This document shows positions 45,097 to 54,188 of a stretch of 64,000 nt of DNA, one piece after another; the first letter of the stretch is position 1, and each line of letters opens with the position of its first letter. Both the position numbers and the translations under genes were made by a program. The notes below the pieces were generated by a model. It was not told the origin of the DNA and did not search any database. It saw nothing but the letters and a program-made list of their open reading frames with translations. The stretch comes from Candidatus Obscuribacter sp. (GTDB lineage Bacteria > Cyanobacteriota > Vampirovibrionia > Obscuribacterales > Obscuribacteraceae): NCBI GenBank assembly GCA_016718315.1, contig JADKDV010000003.1, forward strand, positions 62,001-126,000, given 5' to 3'.

Positions 45097-46761
45097 GTGG
45101 TGGATTGGGAAGAAACCCTTATACGAGCCAGGCAGCAGTTTGCCGAGGGTAATGTTGAAGAGTCGGAAAGACTCTATAGTGAGCTTGCTAATGTCATGCC
45201 TGCCTCTGACAGACGTTACGCAGAGTGTCTTGAGCGTCTTGTTTTTCTCAAAAAAAGGACCGGTAGCTATGAGCAAGCACTGCCTTATAGCGCCCGGCTA
45301 ATTCAGCTCGGTGAGCAGTTTTTAGGTAGCAATAATGCCAGCGTTATCGGTTGGAAAAATGATCTAATCGAAACCTACAGACAATTGGGTCGTTATGACG
45401 ATGCCCAGTTTGTAATGCAGTCTTTGCCTGGTTACAATCCGGTCGCACTGGAAGAAGACTTGATAGACGCCTACGCTTCCAGTCCAGGACTGATTAATAG
45501 CACCATACAGGAAGTAGAGGAGCCTGAAGCGGAGAGCGAAGAGTCCGATGTCGACGCCGAAAAATTTATTAAGGGCGTAGCGGCCGAACCTATCTCGGAT
45601 CTAGCCTACAAAAAAATCCTGGGACAACTCGAGCCACTATCCAAAAAACTTGGTCTGCATGCCCCTCTCAAATTGATTCAGCGTGTACTTAAGGCGCACT
45701 TTAATGATATTTTGTCAGGCATATCGGTGTTTATTGCAGTGGTATTGAGTATTTCTATGCTCTATTACTCCTACGCTCCGAGCTTTATCACTGAAATAGA
45801 AATGCGCGGTGCTAAGCCGCTTTTTTCGTCTGATCGAATCAATCAATTCAAATTTTTATCTAATAAAAGAGCTGAGCTGCAGTCCGAGGGCAAGAGTTTT
45901 ATCTGCCCCTATTGGCGCTATACCGAACCATTTGGTTTGTGGACTGGTTCTCTGGCGTCTGGTCTTTTTAGGCGTGAGATCTGGATGAAAGACAATGAGC
46001 GCTTTTTGTGCGATGAATACGGCAGTACATATTTTTATGATAGTAGTGAAGAAGCGACTGTGCTTGAGGTAATGCGGCAGGTGGCCGATAGTTGTCAGCG
46101 CTATTTTCTCGAGAAGGGGCGTTATCCAGACCATCTTGAAGATATGGATGACATCAAGTTTAGTTATCACAATCCTTACACAGCGCGTAAAGACAAGCCG
46201 CTTTTGCAGGTGATGAGCATTGAAGAAGCCTCCAGTCAGCCTTCTGAAAAAATAATCAAAAACCTACTGAATGGCTTTCTGGCAGGAGGACCCTTCCCTA
46301 ATGAGCCGGTCTCCTATCCGGGTGGAGTTAATGCTTGTTTGATTGTGGTAAATGGTCAGGACACTCAAAATAGTTTGCTTGTAGTCCATGGTGCCGGACG
46401 TGATGGCAAATTTATCACTGACAGCGGTCGTGGGCGCACTCTGGTTTTGACACAACAGAATGGTCGCGATGTGCACTTTGCTAAATCTGGTGGACCGTTA
46501 GCGCGTTCTTTCTTTGGCTTTGGTGAGGGGCTTGAATTTAGACCCAGTTATATTTGTATTTTGAGTGAGCGCATCTGCTCTTTGCCATTGGCCTTTTTGA
46601 AATATAGAGGCATTTTCATTTTTCTAGCATTCTCTGGTATTTTTGGCTTTATTTATCGCTTCTATACCGCTGCCTGTCTGGGTCGCAAGTTTACGGGCAT
46701 ATTATCGATGGTCTGTTTGGCGGCAGCGGTTGGTTGTATCTTTAACTGCGGCTTTCCCTAA
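45097..46761 (+). CDS. TPR-containing membrane protein
   Basis: A 554-residue protein starting at GTG (GGAG five bases upstream). The first 140 residues are TPR-like (RARQQFAEGNVEESERLYSE, LVFLKKRTGSYEQALPYSAR, LIETYRQLGRYDDAQFVM) and have no signal peptide, so they should be cytoplasmic. One membrane helix near residue 210 leads to a 270-residue outside domain with paired Cys residues. Two more hydrophobic segments close the protein. It follows the second glycosyltransferase pair on the same transcript, in the place where the first pair has a secreted TPR protein. It may organise the glycosyltransferases (inference). Confidence 0.65.
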   Translation: MVDWEETLIRARQQFAEGNVEESERLYSELANVMPASDRRYAECLERLVFLKKRTGSYEQALPYSARLIQLGEQFLGSNNASVIGWKNDLIETYRQLGRYDDAQFVMQSLPGYNPVALEEDLIDAYASSPGLINSTIQEVEEPEAESEESDVDAEKFIKGVAAEPISDLAYKKILGQLEPLSKKLGLHAPLKLIQRVLKAHFNDILSGISVFIAVVLSISMLYYSYAPSFITEIEMRGAKPLFSSDRINQFKFLSNKRAELQSEGKSFICPYWRYTEPFGLWTGSLASGLFRREIWMKDNERFLCDEYGSTYFYDSSEEATVLEVMRQVADSCQRYFLEKGRYPDHLEDMDDIKFSYHNPYTARKDKPLLQVMSIEEASSQPSEKIIKNLLNGFLAGGPFPNEPVSYPGGVNACLIVVNGQDTQNSLLVVHGAGRDGKFITDSGRGRTLVLTQQNGRDVHFAKSGGPLARSFFGFGEGLEFRPSYICILSERICSLPLAFLKYRGIFIFLAFSGIFGFIYRFYTAACLGRKFTGILSMVCLAAAVGCIFNCGFP

Positions 46762-46787
46762 TTTATTGCACCGCAAAGTCCCGCTGG

Positions 46788-46850
46788 TAAGCTTAAACTG
46801 CGCTTTTGCCGGGCATAAGCTTAAACTGCGCTTTTGCCGGGCATAAGCTT
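46788..46850 (+). repeat. 28-base direct tandem repeat, 2.25 copies
   Basis: A 28-base unit beginning TAAGCTTAAACTGCG occurs twice head to tail without mismatch (46788 and 46816), followed by a third start TAAGCTT. It lies between the TPR membrane gene and the next gene, partly upstream of the likely GTG start at 46870. It is recent by its perfect identity. Confidence 0.9.
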
Positions 46851-46869
46851 GCTACAGAGGCATAAGGCA

Positions 46870-47511
46870 GTGCTACCAACACCTCAAATCATTAATAACG
46901 AAGTCGGCTCTGGCGAAAAATTGCTCTGGTGGGGTCAACCTGAGTCAATGCGTCAAGTTTTTGCTAGTTTTTCTATATGGTTATTTGCCATACCATGGAC
47001 CGCTTTTGCTTGCTTCTGGGTAGTTATGGCCTGTCAGGGTGTGACTAATAGCAAGCACTCTACGGGGTTAATAGCCTGGGCTTTTCCACTTTTTGGACTG
47101 CCCTTTATACTAATTGGGCTTGCTATGTTATCTGCACCTTTATTTGCCTGGCTCAAGTTGCGCAGCACCTATTATTTATTGACTGATAAACGACTGGTTG
47201 TTTTAACTGACGGACGCACCCGCACAGCTCAGTCTTATCAACTTGATGGACTGTCCAATCTTGTCCGCACCGAATACGGTGAGCGTGGCGATCTGGTCTG
47301 GACTGTATTGTCACAGCCTGTCGAAACACCGCGCTCCAGTTTGGCCAAGACGGGATTGCCACAGCCTGCCGTAACATCGCGCTCCAGCTTAGCTCACACT
47401 GTTATGTCAGCAACTACTGTCAGTCTGCTTGGTATTAAGGAGCCGCGCAAAGTCGAAAAATTAGTTGTGGATTGTTGCCAGAAGTTGCTTGAGAAGAAAC
47501 ATGAATACTAG
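46870..47511 (+). CDS. Membrane protein with bacterial PH-like domain (copy 1)
   Basis: About 213 residues. An N-terminal SGEKLLWWGQP, two membrane helices, and then YYLLTDKRLVVLTDG, the pattern of bacterial PH (DUF304-like) domains that sit under the membrane. A GTG at 46870 (GAGG eight or nine bases upstream) seems best; a longer frame from 46834 would run into the tandem repeat. The C-terminal half has an internal 16-residue duplication. It overlaps the next gene, a relative, by 11 bases. Function unknown. Confidence 0.6.
   Translation: MLPTPQIINNEVGSGEKLLWWGQPESMRQVFASFSIWLFAIPWTAFACFWVVMACQGVTNSKHSTGLIAWAFPLFGLPFILIGLAMLSAPLFAWLKLRSTYYLLTDKRLVVLTDGRTRTAQSYQLDGLSNLVRTEYGERGDLVWTVLSQPVETPRSSLAKTGLPQPAVTSRSSLAHTVMSATTVSLLGIKEPRKVEKLVVDCCQKLLEKKHEY
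47307..47402 (+). repeat. 48-base tandem duplication inside the PH-like gene
   Basis: Two copies of a 48-base unit lie head to tail and in frame, giving QPVETPRSSLAKTG and QPAVTSRSSLAHTV. They have diverged at several bases, mainly in the last third. The period is a multiple of three, so the frame is kept. Confidence 0.7.
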
Positions 47512-48073
47512 AGAAGATCCCTTTATGAACAATGAAATGCAGCCTGACGAATCGCTTGTCTGGGTCGGACAGCCTGATGCCGGACTGGCCCTAAAGGTCG
47601 GAATACCTTTGACTATAATCGCTCTTATCATTGGACTTTGTGTTTTGCATGATTTGCCCGCCCATTGCCAGCAATTTATAGAGCGTGGTCAGTGGACTAT
47701 TTTTGCTGTCTTTGACTTCTTCGAATTGTTGTTTGTCATTCCGCTTGTACCGCTAGCTCTGGCACCTTTGTGGCTTTACCAAAAAGCCAGACAAACTTAC
47801 TATGCGGTCAGTACAAAACGTATACTTGTTTTTAATCGTGGCTCTAAGCGCTCAGTGGCAAGCTATGAGCGCGAAAGTTTGACTCCCTTTGCCCAAGTCA
47901 AGTTGTTTGGCAAGTTGCATCTGCTCTGGAATGCTCCAGGTTTTTATAGAGATAGCGACGGTGATTACAGAAGAAATACCGTTTTATTTGCGGCCCTGCC
48001 TCCTGAATCCATTTACAAAATTGGCATTGAATTTCCTACAATTACGAGTGCCAGGCAACTGCCTCCTCAGTAG
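47501..48073 (+). CDS. Membrane protein with bacterial PH-like domain (copy 2)
   Basis: About 190 residues, with DESLVWVGQPDAG near the start, two membrane helices, then YYAVSTKRILVFNRG, matching the same elements in the gene just upstream. The ATG encoding MNTRED lies inside the end of that gene (11-base overlap). An N-terminal extension to 47465 is possible but is unlikely. Function unknown; paired with copy 1 as a possible membrane complex. Confidence 0.6.
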   Translation: MNTREDPFMNNEMQPDESLVWVGQPDAGLALKVGIPLTIIALIIGLCVLHDLPAHCQQFIERGQWTIFAVFDFFELLFVIPLVPLALAPLWLYQKARQTYYAVSTKRILVFNRGSKRSVASYERESLTPFAQVKLFGKLHLLWNAPGFYRDSDGDYRRNTVLFAALPPESIYKIGIEFPTITSARQLPPQ

Positions 48074-48117
48074 CTGAGGGGCGATACACTATAATGGTGG
48101 TTTTTCTGGGGTGAGAT

Positions 48118-49563
48118 ATGCGCAAACTGGCGCTGGGGTTTTTACTAACGGCTGCTCTTGGCGCTACTGGCACATTTGATTGTCTGGCGGCGGTGAGTTG
48201 GCGTGATGTTTTTGAGCGCGGACAAACCGACCTCGGTTTGCAAGAGCTTGCTAAAGCCGAGAGTGATTTTAGAGAGGCTCTCAGTCTGGTTGAGCAACAG
48301 TCTAAAAGCCCTGATGATATTGCCAGCTGTATCAATCGTCTGGCTGACACTCTGGCTTTGCGCGAAAAAACCGCAGAAGCTAAAGCCCTCTATAGCCGGG
48401 CCCTCTTGCTACTTGAAAACAAATATGGCACAAGCAGTGTCAAGATTGCACCAGCTCTTATCAGTCTGGGCTCGATACTCGAATCCGAAGGCAACTCGGA
48501 AGCGGCCATGGCCTACTATCAACGAGCCTTTAATTTAAATGAGCGTAATTATGGACCTTACAGTCCGCAGATGGTTATGCCGCTGCATAAGCTAGCGCGA
48601 GCTACGGCCCGGGCTGGTCACAAGCAGGACGCTAAAAAACATTATAAAGTCGCTCTCAATGCTCTGCTCCAAAAGCCAGATCTGGCTGCCAGTCGTGAGA
48701 TGCAAAGTCTGCTCAGCGATTACGGCGATCTCTCTAGTGATCAGGATCATTCTAATCAGGAGCTTTTGCAGGATTTTAAAAACGATTTGCTGAGCAAGCA
48801 AAATAACCCGGACCCTGTCGCTGCCACTTTTACTGGCTCCAATTGGCAACAACAAACCCAACTCAATGCCGGCATTGCCAAGAATGCTGAGACTACTGAA
48901 GCACCGGGGGTGGTATCAAGGCAAGTCAATGGTCTTACTCTTGACGAGACAATGGCGCCTGCATATAGCACAATGAGCAGTGTCATATTTGATCAAGGTC
49001 ATTATGATCAGAGTCAGGATTTTTATGAGCGCAAAGTTGCTATAGATATCAAAGCTCTAGGCAGCGACCATCCCAGTGTGGCTAATGATTTAAATGCGCT
49101 AGCCATGAGTTATATTGCCGGTCAAAAATACTCTCAAGCCGATGTGCTTTTGACTCGGGCTCTAGCCATCTACAAAAAGGTTTATGGTCCCTCTAACATC
49201 CTCACAATCCGTACAGAGGTCACTCTGGCCGGCGTAAAGCTCCATCTGCGGCAGTTTGAGCCAGCCGCACAGCTTTACCGTAATACTCTAAATTATGCCC
49301 TTGCCACTCTTGGTCCCAACCATCTAGAGAGTGCTCGCATCCTCAATAATATGGCTTATCTTTATTACAATCAAAACCGTCTAAGTGATGCTCTCACTTA
49401 TTATCAGTGGGCGCTATCCAGTACCCAGGCTGCCGTTGGCCAAAAGGATCCGCTCTACGGTGCTTGTCTTAAAGATTATGCTCGTGTACTGCGCAGTATG
49501 GGACGCACAAGTGAAGCTCTGGCTGCTGAGTCCAAATCAGATTCGATACTCTCCAGTAACTAA
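48118..49563 (+). CDS. Secreted tetratricopeptide-repeat protein (kinesin-light-chain type)
   Basis: A 481-residue protein with a Sec signal (MRKLALGFLLTAALGATG) and TPR_12-like repeats: YSRALLLLENKYGTSSVKIA, YYQRAFNLNERNYGPYSPQM, and LTRALAIYKKVYGPSNILTI. A Gln/Asn-rich spacer splits two groups of repeats. It resembles the genes at 36282 and 56447. It is 44 bases after the PH-like gene and ends right next to the convergent adaptor gene. Probably a periplasmic or surface protein-binding scaffold. Confidence 0.83.
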   Translation: MRKLALGFLLTAALGATGTFDCLAAVSWRDVFERGQTDLGLQELAKAESDFREALSLVEQQSKSPDDIASCINRLADTLALREKTAEAKALYSRALLLLENKYGTSSVKIAPALISLGSILESEGNSEAAMAYYQRAFNLNERNYGPYSPQMVMPLHKLARATARAGHKQDAKKHYKVALNALLQKPDLAASREMQSLLSDYGDLSSDQDHSNQELLQDFKNDLLSKQNNPDPVAATFTGSNWQQQTQLNAGIAKNAETTEAPGVVSRQVNGLTLDETMAPAYSTMSSVIFDQGHYDQSQDFYERKVAIDIKALGSDHPSVANDLNALAMSYIAGQKYSQADVLLTRALAIYKKVYGPSNILTIRTEVTLAGVKLHLRQFEPAAQLYRNTLNYALATLGPNHLESARILNNMAYLYYNQNRLSDALTYYQWALSSTQAAVGQKDPLYGACLKDYARVLRSMGRTSEALAAESKSDSILSSN

Positions 49564-50901
49564 TTAGTTACTGGTGCTACTGGCTTGCTCTGCTTCTTCT
49601 TGCTTCGATAATTTTTGCTTTGGTAGCTCCGGTGGTGGCGCCTCAGTTACTTCGGTGGCTTTTACTTTGGTTTCGTTTTGCAGTTCTTCTGAGGCTCTCT
49701 GGGCTACCATGTCGCCTTCTTTGATTTTGCCAAAGACTTCCACCAGGTTGTCCATTATCTGACCCTTACGCACTGTTACCCATTCCACTACACCCTTGTC
49801 CACTTTGCAGACAAAAGTATCAAGTGGCGTTGAGACTACGGCCGAGACAGGCACAAACAGCGACGGTACGCGTCTGCGGGTGGGCCAGTAGACTTTGCAA
49901 AACATACCTGGCAGGATTTCAAATTTGGGATTGAAATAGTTTAATTCGACAGGCATGGTCCGGGTGTCTTTATCGAGATCGTTGCTTATACGAGCGACTG
50001 TGCCATTAAATTTGCGCCCTGGAAAAGCCGAAACAGTAAAAGGTACTTGCGAGCCAATTACTACGCCGGCTGTATCGACTTCAGGCACTGGAGAGACAAT
50101 ACGCAAGAGGTCCAGTTGCTTGACGCGGCAAATGGGAGGATAGGCCCCGGTACCGTCAGGACCGACAAAGCTGCCTTCGTGCAGTTTGCGTTCGGTGACA
50201 TAGCCGTTAAAAGGGGCTCTTATTTCTAGATAACTGGCAAAGTCGGAGTAGTTCTCAAAACTCTGCGAGCGTGCTGCCAGTTCTTCTTTGCGCATCTTCA
50301 CTTCGTGATCTTTGGCGTTGATGCGCTTTATAGTGGTGTTGACGTCCTGTCTGTCTGCTTCTACTGACTGTGACCACTGTACTACGTCATTGTCAGCAAT
50401 TACGCCGGGTACTAGAGAGGCAGCGTAGACTCTTTGATATGTAGATTGATCAGCAAGCAAATTGGCTTGCTTTTTTTTGAGTTCAGCCTTTTCGTCTTGT
50501 AGTTCGGATTCGGTTGCTGCCACTGCTGCTTTAGCTTGAGCAATACGAGCCAGCGCTTCGTTTCTAGAGGCAAGGTATTCAGGGGCGTACATAGTGGCCA
50601 TAAGTTGACCTTTTTTGACCACTGAGCCTCGGTCCACTGTGATTGTTTTGACAAACCCTCTGATTTTGGGATAGACCAGGACGTCCTGATAAGCATCGAT
50701 TTCGCCTGGTAGCTGGTCTTCTCTAAAGAGCATTTTGGAGACCACGGGCACCACCGGCACTGATACCAGTGTGTCGCTATGTGCTTCTTCTACTTTTGCT
50801 GGTTTGCTAAAGTTTTGCCAGGCAAAATAAGCGCCTGCTGCCACCACAGCCGCAGCAACTACGGTTGTAACAATCTTTGTGTTGGATGTTTGCAGGGTCA
50901 T
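49564..50901 (-). CDS. RND efflux membrane-fusion (adaptor) protein
   Basis: A 445-residue periplasmic adaptor. A membrane anchor (VVAAAVVAAGAYFAW) is followed by the barrel-sandwich half KIRGFVKTITVDRGSVVKKG (82-101), a long coiled-coil hairpin (about 120-210), then the second half IRAPFNGYVTERKLHEGSFV and the beta-barrel PFTVSAFPGRKFNGTVARIS. The C-terminal tail is rich in Glu and Lys. It is the last gene of a tolC-RND-adaptor operon, 18 bases behind the pump. The substrate is unknown. Confidence 0.87.
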   Translation of the reverse strand: MTLQTSNTKIVTTVVAAAVVAAGAYFAWQNFSKPAKVEEAHSDTLVSVPVVPVVSKMLFREDQLPGEIDAYQDVLVYPKIRGFVKTITVDRGSVVKKGQLMATMYAPEYLASRNEALARIAQAKAAVAATESELQDEKAELKKKQANLLADQSTYQRVYAASLVPGVIADNDVVQWSQSVEADRQDVNTTIKRINAKDHEVKMRKEELAARSQSFENYSDFASYLEIRAPFNGYVTERKLHEGSFVGPDGTGAYPPICRVKQLDLLRIVSPVPEVDTAGVVIGSQVPFTVSAFPGRKFNGTVARISNDLDKDTRTMPVELNYFNPKFEILPGMFCKVYWPTRRRVPSLFVPVSAVVSTPLDTFVCKVDKGVVEWVTVRKGQIMDNLVEVFGKIKEGDMVAQRASEELQNETKVKATEVTEAPPPELPKQKLSKQEEAEQASSTSN

Positions 50902-50919
50902 CTAATGCGGTCCTTATTG

Positions 50920-53900
50920 TTATTCGCCGTGATCTTCGGGATGGAGCGATACTGAGCCAAGTTTGCCTTTATTTTGGATGATAGTAAAGACCAGAGGCAG
51001 GAGCGTTAGTACTGAGCTAGTCGACATCAGCAGTCCACCGATAACGGCTCTACCAAGCGGGGCGCTCTGCCCATGGGAGAGCGCCATAGGCACCATCCCT
51101 GCTACCATGGCAATCGATGTCATCAGGATGGGTCGCATACGACTTTGCGCTGCATGTATCGCTGATTGCTCAGCAGACATGCCTTCTTGTCTCATGTTTT
51201 CGGCAAAGACAACAAGCAAGATAGCGTTAGCAATGCCTACCCCAGTGGACATAATTGCGCCCATAAAGGACTGCACATTAAGTGTGGTACCGGTCACAGT
51301 CAGCATCGTCAAGACGCCAAGCAATATGGCTGGGGTGGTGGACATGACCACCAGCACAATACGCGGCTGCTGGAAGTAAGCCAGGAGCATCAGGGCAATT
51401 ACACCGACAGCCAGGACCAGACCGCTAAGTAGGTGGAAGAACGTATCTTGTAAGAGTGGCACTTGTCCTTTAACGTCCACAAAAACACCAGCTGGCGGAT
51501 TGCCTGCTGCTTTGACAGCTTTTTTGACGGCCTCACCGATACTACCCAGGTCGGTATCAGCATAGTTGGCGGTGAGCGATACCATGCGCATCATGTTATA
51601 GCGATCATATTCACCAGTGGTAACACCATAAGTGACATGGGCTACATCCGAAATTAAAGGACGTTGTTTGTGTCTTGTACTGTTTTCTGGATAGTCTTTA
51701 TTGATGTCTGAAGCGCCCACATCATCATCGTCAGGCATCTGAATTTTGCGAGAGCTATTCATTGTAGGGAAGTTAGCAATGTCGTCTTTTGATTTGATTT
51801 GATCCTGTGGCACTTGTACTTGCACCTGATAGCTAAAGCCGCTATCGGGGTCGCGCCAGAGGCTCAAGTTGACAAAACGACTAGAAAAGAATGCTGGCTG
51901 CAAGGACATGCCAATGTCTTCGGCGGTGATACCAAGCTGGCCGGCAAGCTCTCTGTCGATGTCGATATCGACAGTGGGATAGTCCAGGGGTTGGCCCCAT
52001 TGCAGGTCACGCAGATTGCTCAATTTAGCCATTTCTTTGAGCACTTTGCCGGCAAATATTTTGTCTGTGACCAGATTGTGTCCTGTTATCTGGACCGACA
52101 GAGGTGTGGGCGAGCCGAGGTTCATAATTTGGCTGACCAGGTCGCCGGGCTCAAAGCTAAACAAAGTGTCGGGCAGGGCTTTTGCCAGGCGGGTACGCAA
52201 GTTGTCCTTAAACCTTGGCATATCGATGTTAGCTGACTCTTTGAGCTGCACATCTATAACGGCCTGGTGTGGTCCACTGGTCCATAAAAAAGCTGAGCTT
52301 ATGGGGAACATCGGTGGCTGCTGTCCGGCATATCCAAGAGAGCTTTCGACATTGCCTGCGCCTGCCTCTGCTTTGACTTGCTCCAAAAAGCCCAGGACGC
52401 GTCTTTCTAGCGCCTCTACACGCATCCCAGTGGGAGCCGTTATACGTACTCTAAATTGACTGCTAGCCGAATCAGGAAATAGCTCTTTACCAATAGAGTT
52501 GTAGAGTAAAAGCACCGAAGAAATACTGACCAAAAGATAGACACCGATAATCACTAGGCGCATGGGCATTATCGTCAGTAGCAAATCGTTGAGGCGGTCT
52601 TTAAGGGCATCAATAAAGTCGGGTTTATGCTCTTTTTTGTGGGCAATTGGCTCGGCTGCTCCGGCTATGGCGCCGTCGCCTTTTTCGCTAGGTTCGGCTG
52701 GTTCGTCTTTGAGCAACCATATGGCCATAATTGGCACCAGGGTAGAGGCCAGTGTGGTCGATGCCACCATGGCAAATCCTACAGCCAGAGACAGGGGGAT
52801 AAACAATTCGCGAGTTATACCCACCATAAAAAATGACGGGATAAATACAGCTACTACTGAGAGCATGGCCAGTAATCTTGGCACCATAGTCTCAACACAA
52901 GCTTGATAGACCGCTCTGGATTTTTTGACACCATTGGCCAGGTGGGTGTGCATGTTTTCGATACAGACCGTGGCTTCGTCCACCAGGATGCCGATGGATA
53001 GAGCCAGTCCGCTCAATGTCTGGATATTGATAGTCTGTCCACAAAGCCAGAGACCAACTATTGACGACATCAAAGACAAGGGGATAGTGGTAACTACAAT
53101 GGCCGTACTGCGCAAATCCCGCAAAAAGAGCAAGATCATCAGACCGGGTAGGATTGTGCCCAGTAGTCCTTCATGGAATACATCATTGATTGCTTCGCGC
53201 ACATATTTGGACTGGTCGAATTGATAGCTGATTGTGACGTCTTTAGGTAGTACCTGTTGCATGCGAGGCAGAGCCAAACGCAGGGCGTCGACTACAGAGA
53301 CAGTGGAGGCATCGGCTCTTTTAACTGCTGGTATGTAGACCGTGCGTCTGCCCTGATATAGGGCATAGCCGGCCAGGATGTCGGATGAATCCTGGACCTG
53401 ACCGATGTCTTTGATGAAGATCTGGGGACCGTGTCCGGTACGAATAGGCAGATAATCCAGCTGATGGATATCGGGCAGGTCGGAGTTTACCGGCGCGATG
53501 CGCATATAGTCGCCGGTGCGGACGTTGCCAGCCGGTAGTACTTTGTTGCCGCTCATCAGCACTTTGATGATTTCGTCGCCGGATATGTTGTAGCGTCTCA
53601 GTTTGTCAGCATCAACACTGATCACAATAGAGCGGATATTACCGCCAAATGGGGGCGGTGCTTCGGCACCAGGGACAGTGGCAAGGAGAGGTCTGATGCG
53701 TGTATAAGCCAGATCCTCCAGGTCTTTTACGGTCTTAGTCTCAGATGCCAGTACCAATTGTCCGACAGGCAAACTGCCAGCATCAAAGCGCAAGACAAAG
53801 GGGTTGTATGAGCCGTGTGGCATCAGGCTGGTGGCTCTGTTGGCCATTGCCACAATCGCTGCCATAGCACTTGCCATATCAGTATCAGGTTGAAAAAAGA

Positions 53901-54177
53901 CTTTGATTACAGTGACGTTCTGAATTGTTTTGGATTCGATATGCTCGATACCAGGCACATAAAGAAAGTAGAGTTCATAGAGCGATGTGATATAGCCTTC
54001 CATCTGGGCTGGCGACATACCGCCGTAGCCCTCGATAACATAGATGGCAGGGATTTTGAGGTCAGGAAAAATATCCTGCTTCATGCTGCTCAAAGCCATA
54101 ATCGCTACAGAAATAATACTGAGCACAGCAGCAACAACTGTAATCGGGCGTCTCAGAGCTAGAGAAATAATCCACAT
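50920..54177 (-). CDS. RND-family efflux pump, inner-membrane component
   Basis: A 1,085-residue pump with the twelve-helix AcrB-like plan: first helix ITVVAAVLSIISVAIMAL, first porter loop PDLKIPAIYVIEGYGGMSP, and two repeats. The fourth helix reads LSIGILVDEATVCIENMH, with Asp-Glu where AcrB has Asp-Asp, and the second half has GAIMSTGVGIANAILLVVFA, a form seen in an RND group separate from metal pumps. A Ser/Pro/Glu-rich linker lies between the halves. Length is typical for drug or lipid exporters. It lies between tolC-like and adaptor genes (11 and 18 bases) and should form one three-part system. Substrate unknown. Confidence 0.9.
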   Translation of the reverse strand: MWIISLALRRPITVVAAVLSIISVAIMALSSMKQDIFPDLKIPAIYVIEGYGGMSPAQMEGYITSLYELYFLYVPGIEHIESKTIQNVTVIKVFFQPDTDMASAMAAIVAMANRATSLMPHGSYNPFVLRFDAGSLPVGQLVLASETKTVKDLEDLAYTRIRPLLATVPGAEAPPPFGGNIRSIVISVDADKLRRYNISGDEIIKVLMSGNKVLPAGNVRTGDYMRIAPVNSDLPDIHQLDYLPIRTGHGPQIFIKDIGQVQDSSDILAGYALYQGRRTVYIPAVKRADASTVSVVDALRLALPRMQQVLPKDVTISYQFDQSKYVREAINDVFHEGLLGTILPGLMILLFLRDLRSTAIVVTTIPLSLMSSIVGLWLCGQTINIQTLSGLALSIGILVDEATVCIENMHTHLANGVKKSRAVYQACVETMVPRLLAMLSVVAVFIPSFFMVGITRELFIPLSLAVGFAMVASTTLASTLVPIMAIWLLKDEPAEPSEKGDGAIAGAAEPIAHKKEHKPDFIDALKDRLNDLLLTIMPMRLVIIGVYLLVSISSVLLLYNSIGKELFPDSASSQFRVRITAPTGMRVEALERRVLGFLEQVKAEAGAGNVESSLGYAGQQPPMFPISSAFLWTSGPHQAVIDVQLKESANIDMPRFKDNLRTRLAKALPDTLFSFEPGDLVSQIMNLGSPTPLSVQITGHNLVTDKIFAGKVLKEMAKLSNLRDLQWGQPLDYPTVDIDIDRELAGQLGITAEDIGMSLQPAFFSSRFVNLSLWRDPDSGFSYQVQVQVPQDQIKSKDDIANFPTMNSSRKIQMPDDDDVGASDINKDYPENSTRHKQRPLISDVAHVTYGVTTGEYDRYNMMRMVSLTANYADTDLGSIGEAVKKAVKAAGNPPAGVFVDVKGQVPLLQDTFFHLLSGLVLAVGVIALMLLAYFQQPRIVLVVMSTTPAILLGVLTMLTVTGTTLNVQSFMGAIMSTGVGIANAILLVVFAENMRQEGMSAEQSAIHAAQSRMRPILMTSIAMVAGMVPMALSHGQSAPLGRAVIGGLLMSTSSVLTLLPLVFTIIQNKGKLGSVSLHPEDHGE

Positions 54178-54188
54178 CTACTGTTCCC

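Noticed and set aside
46788..46850. CRISPR-like array
   Set aside because: Copies are directly adjacent with no spacers and no cas genes are near; it is a simple tandem repeat.
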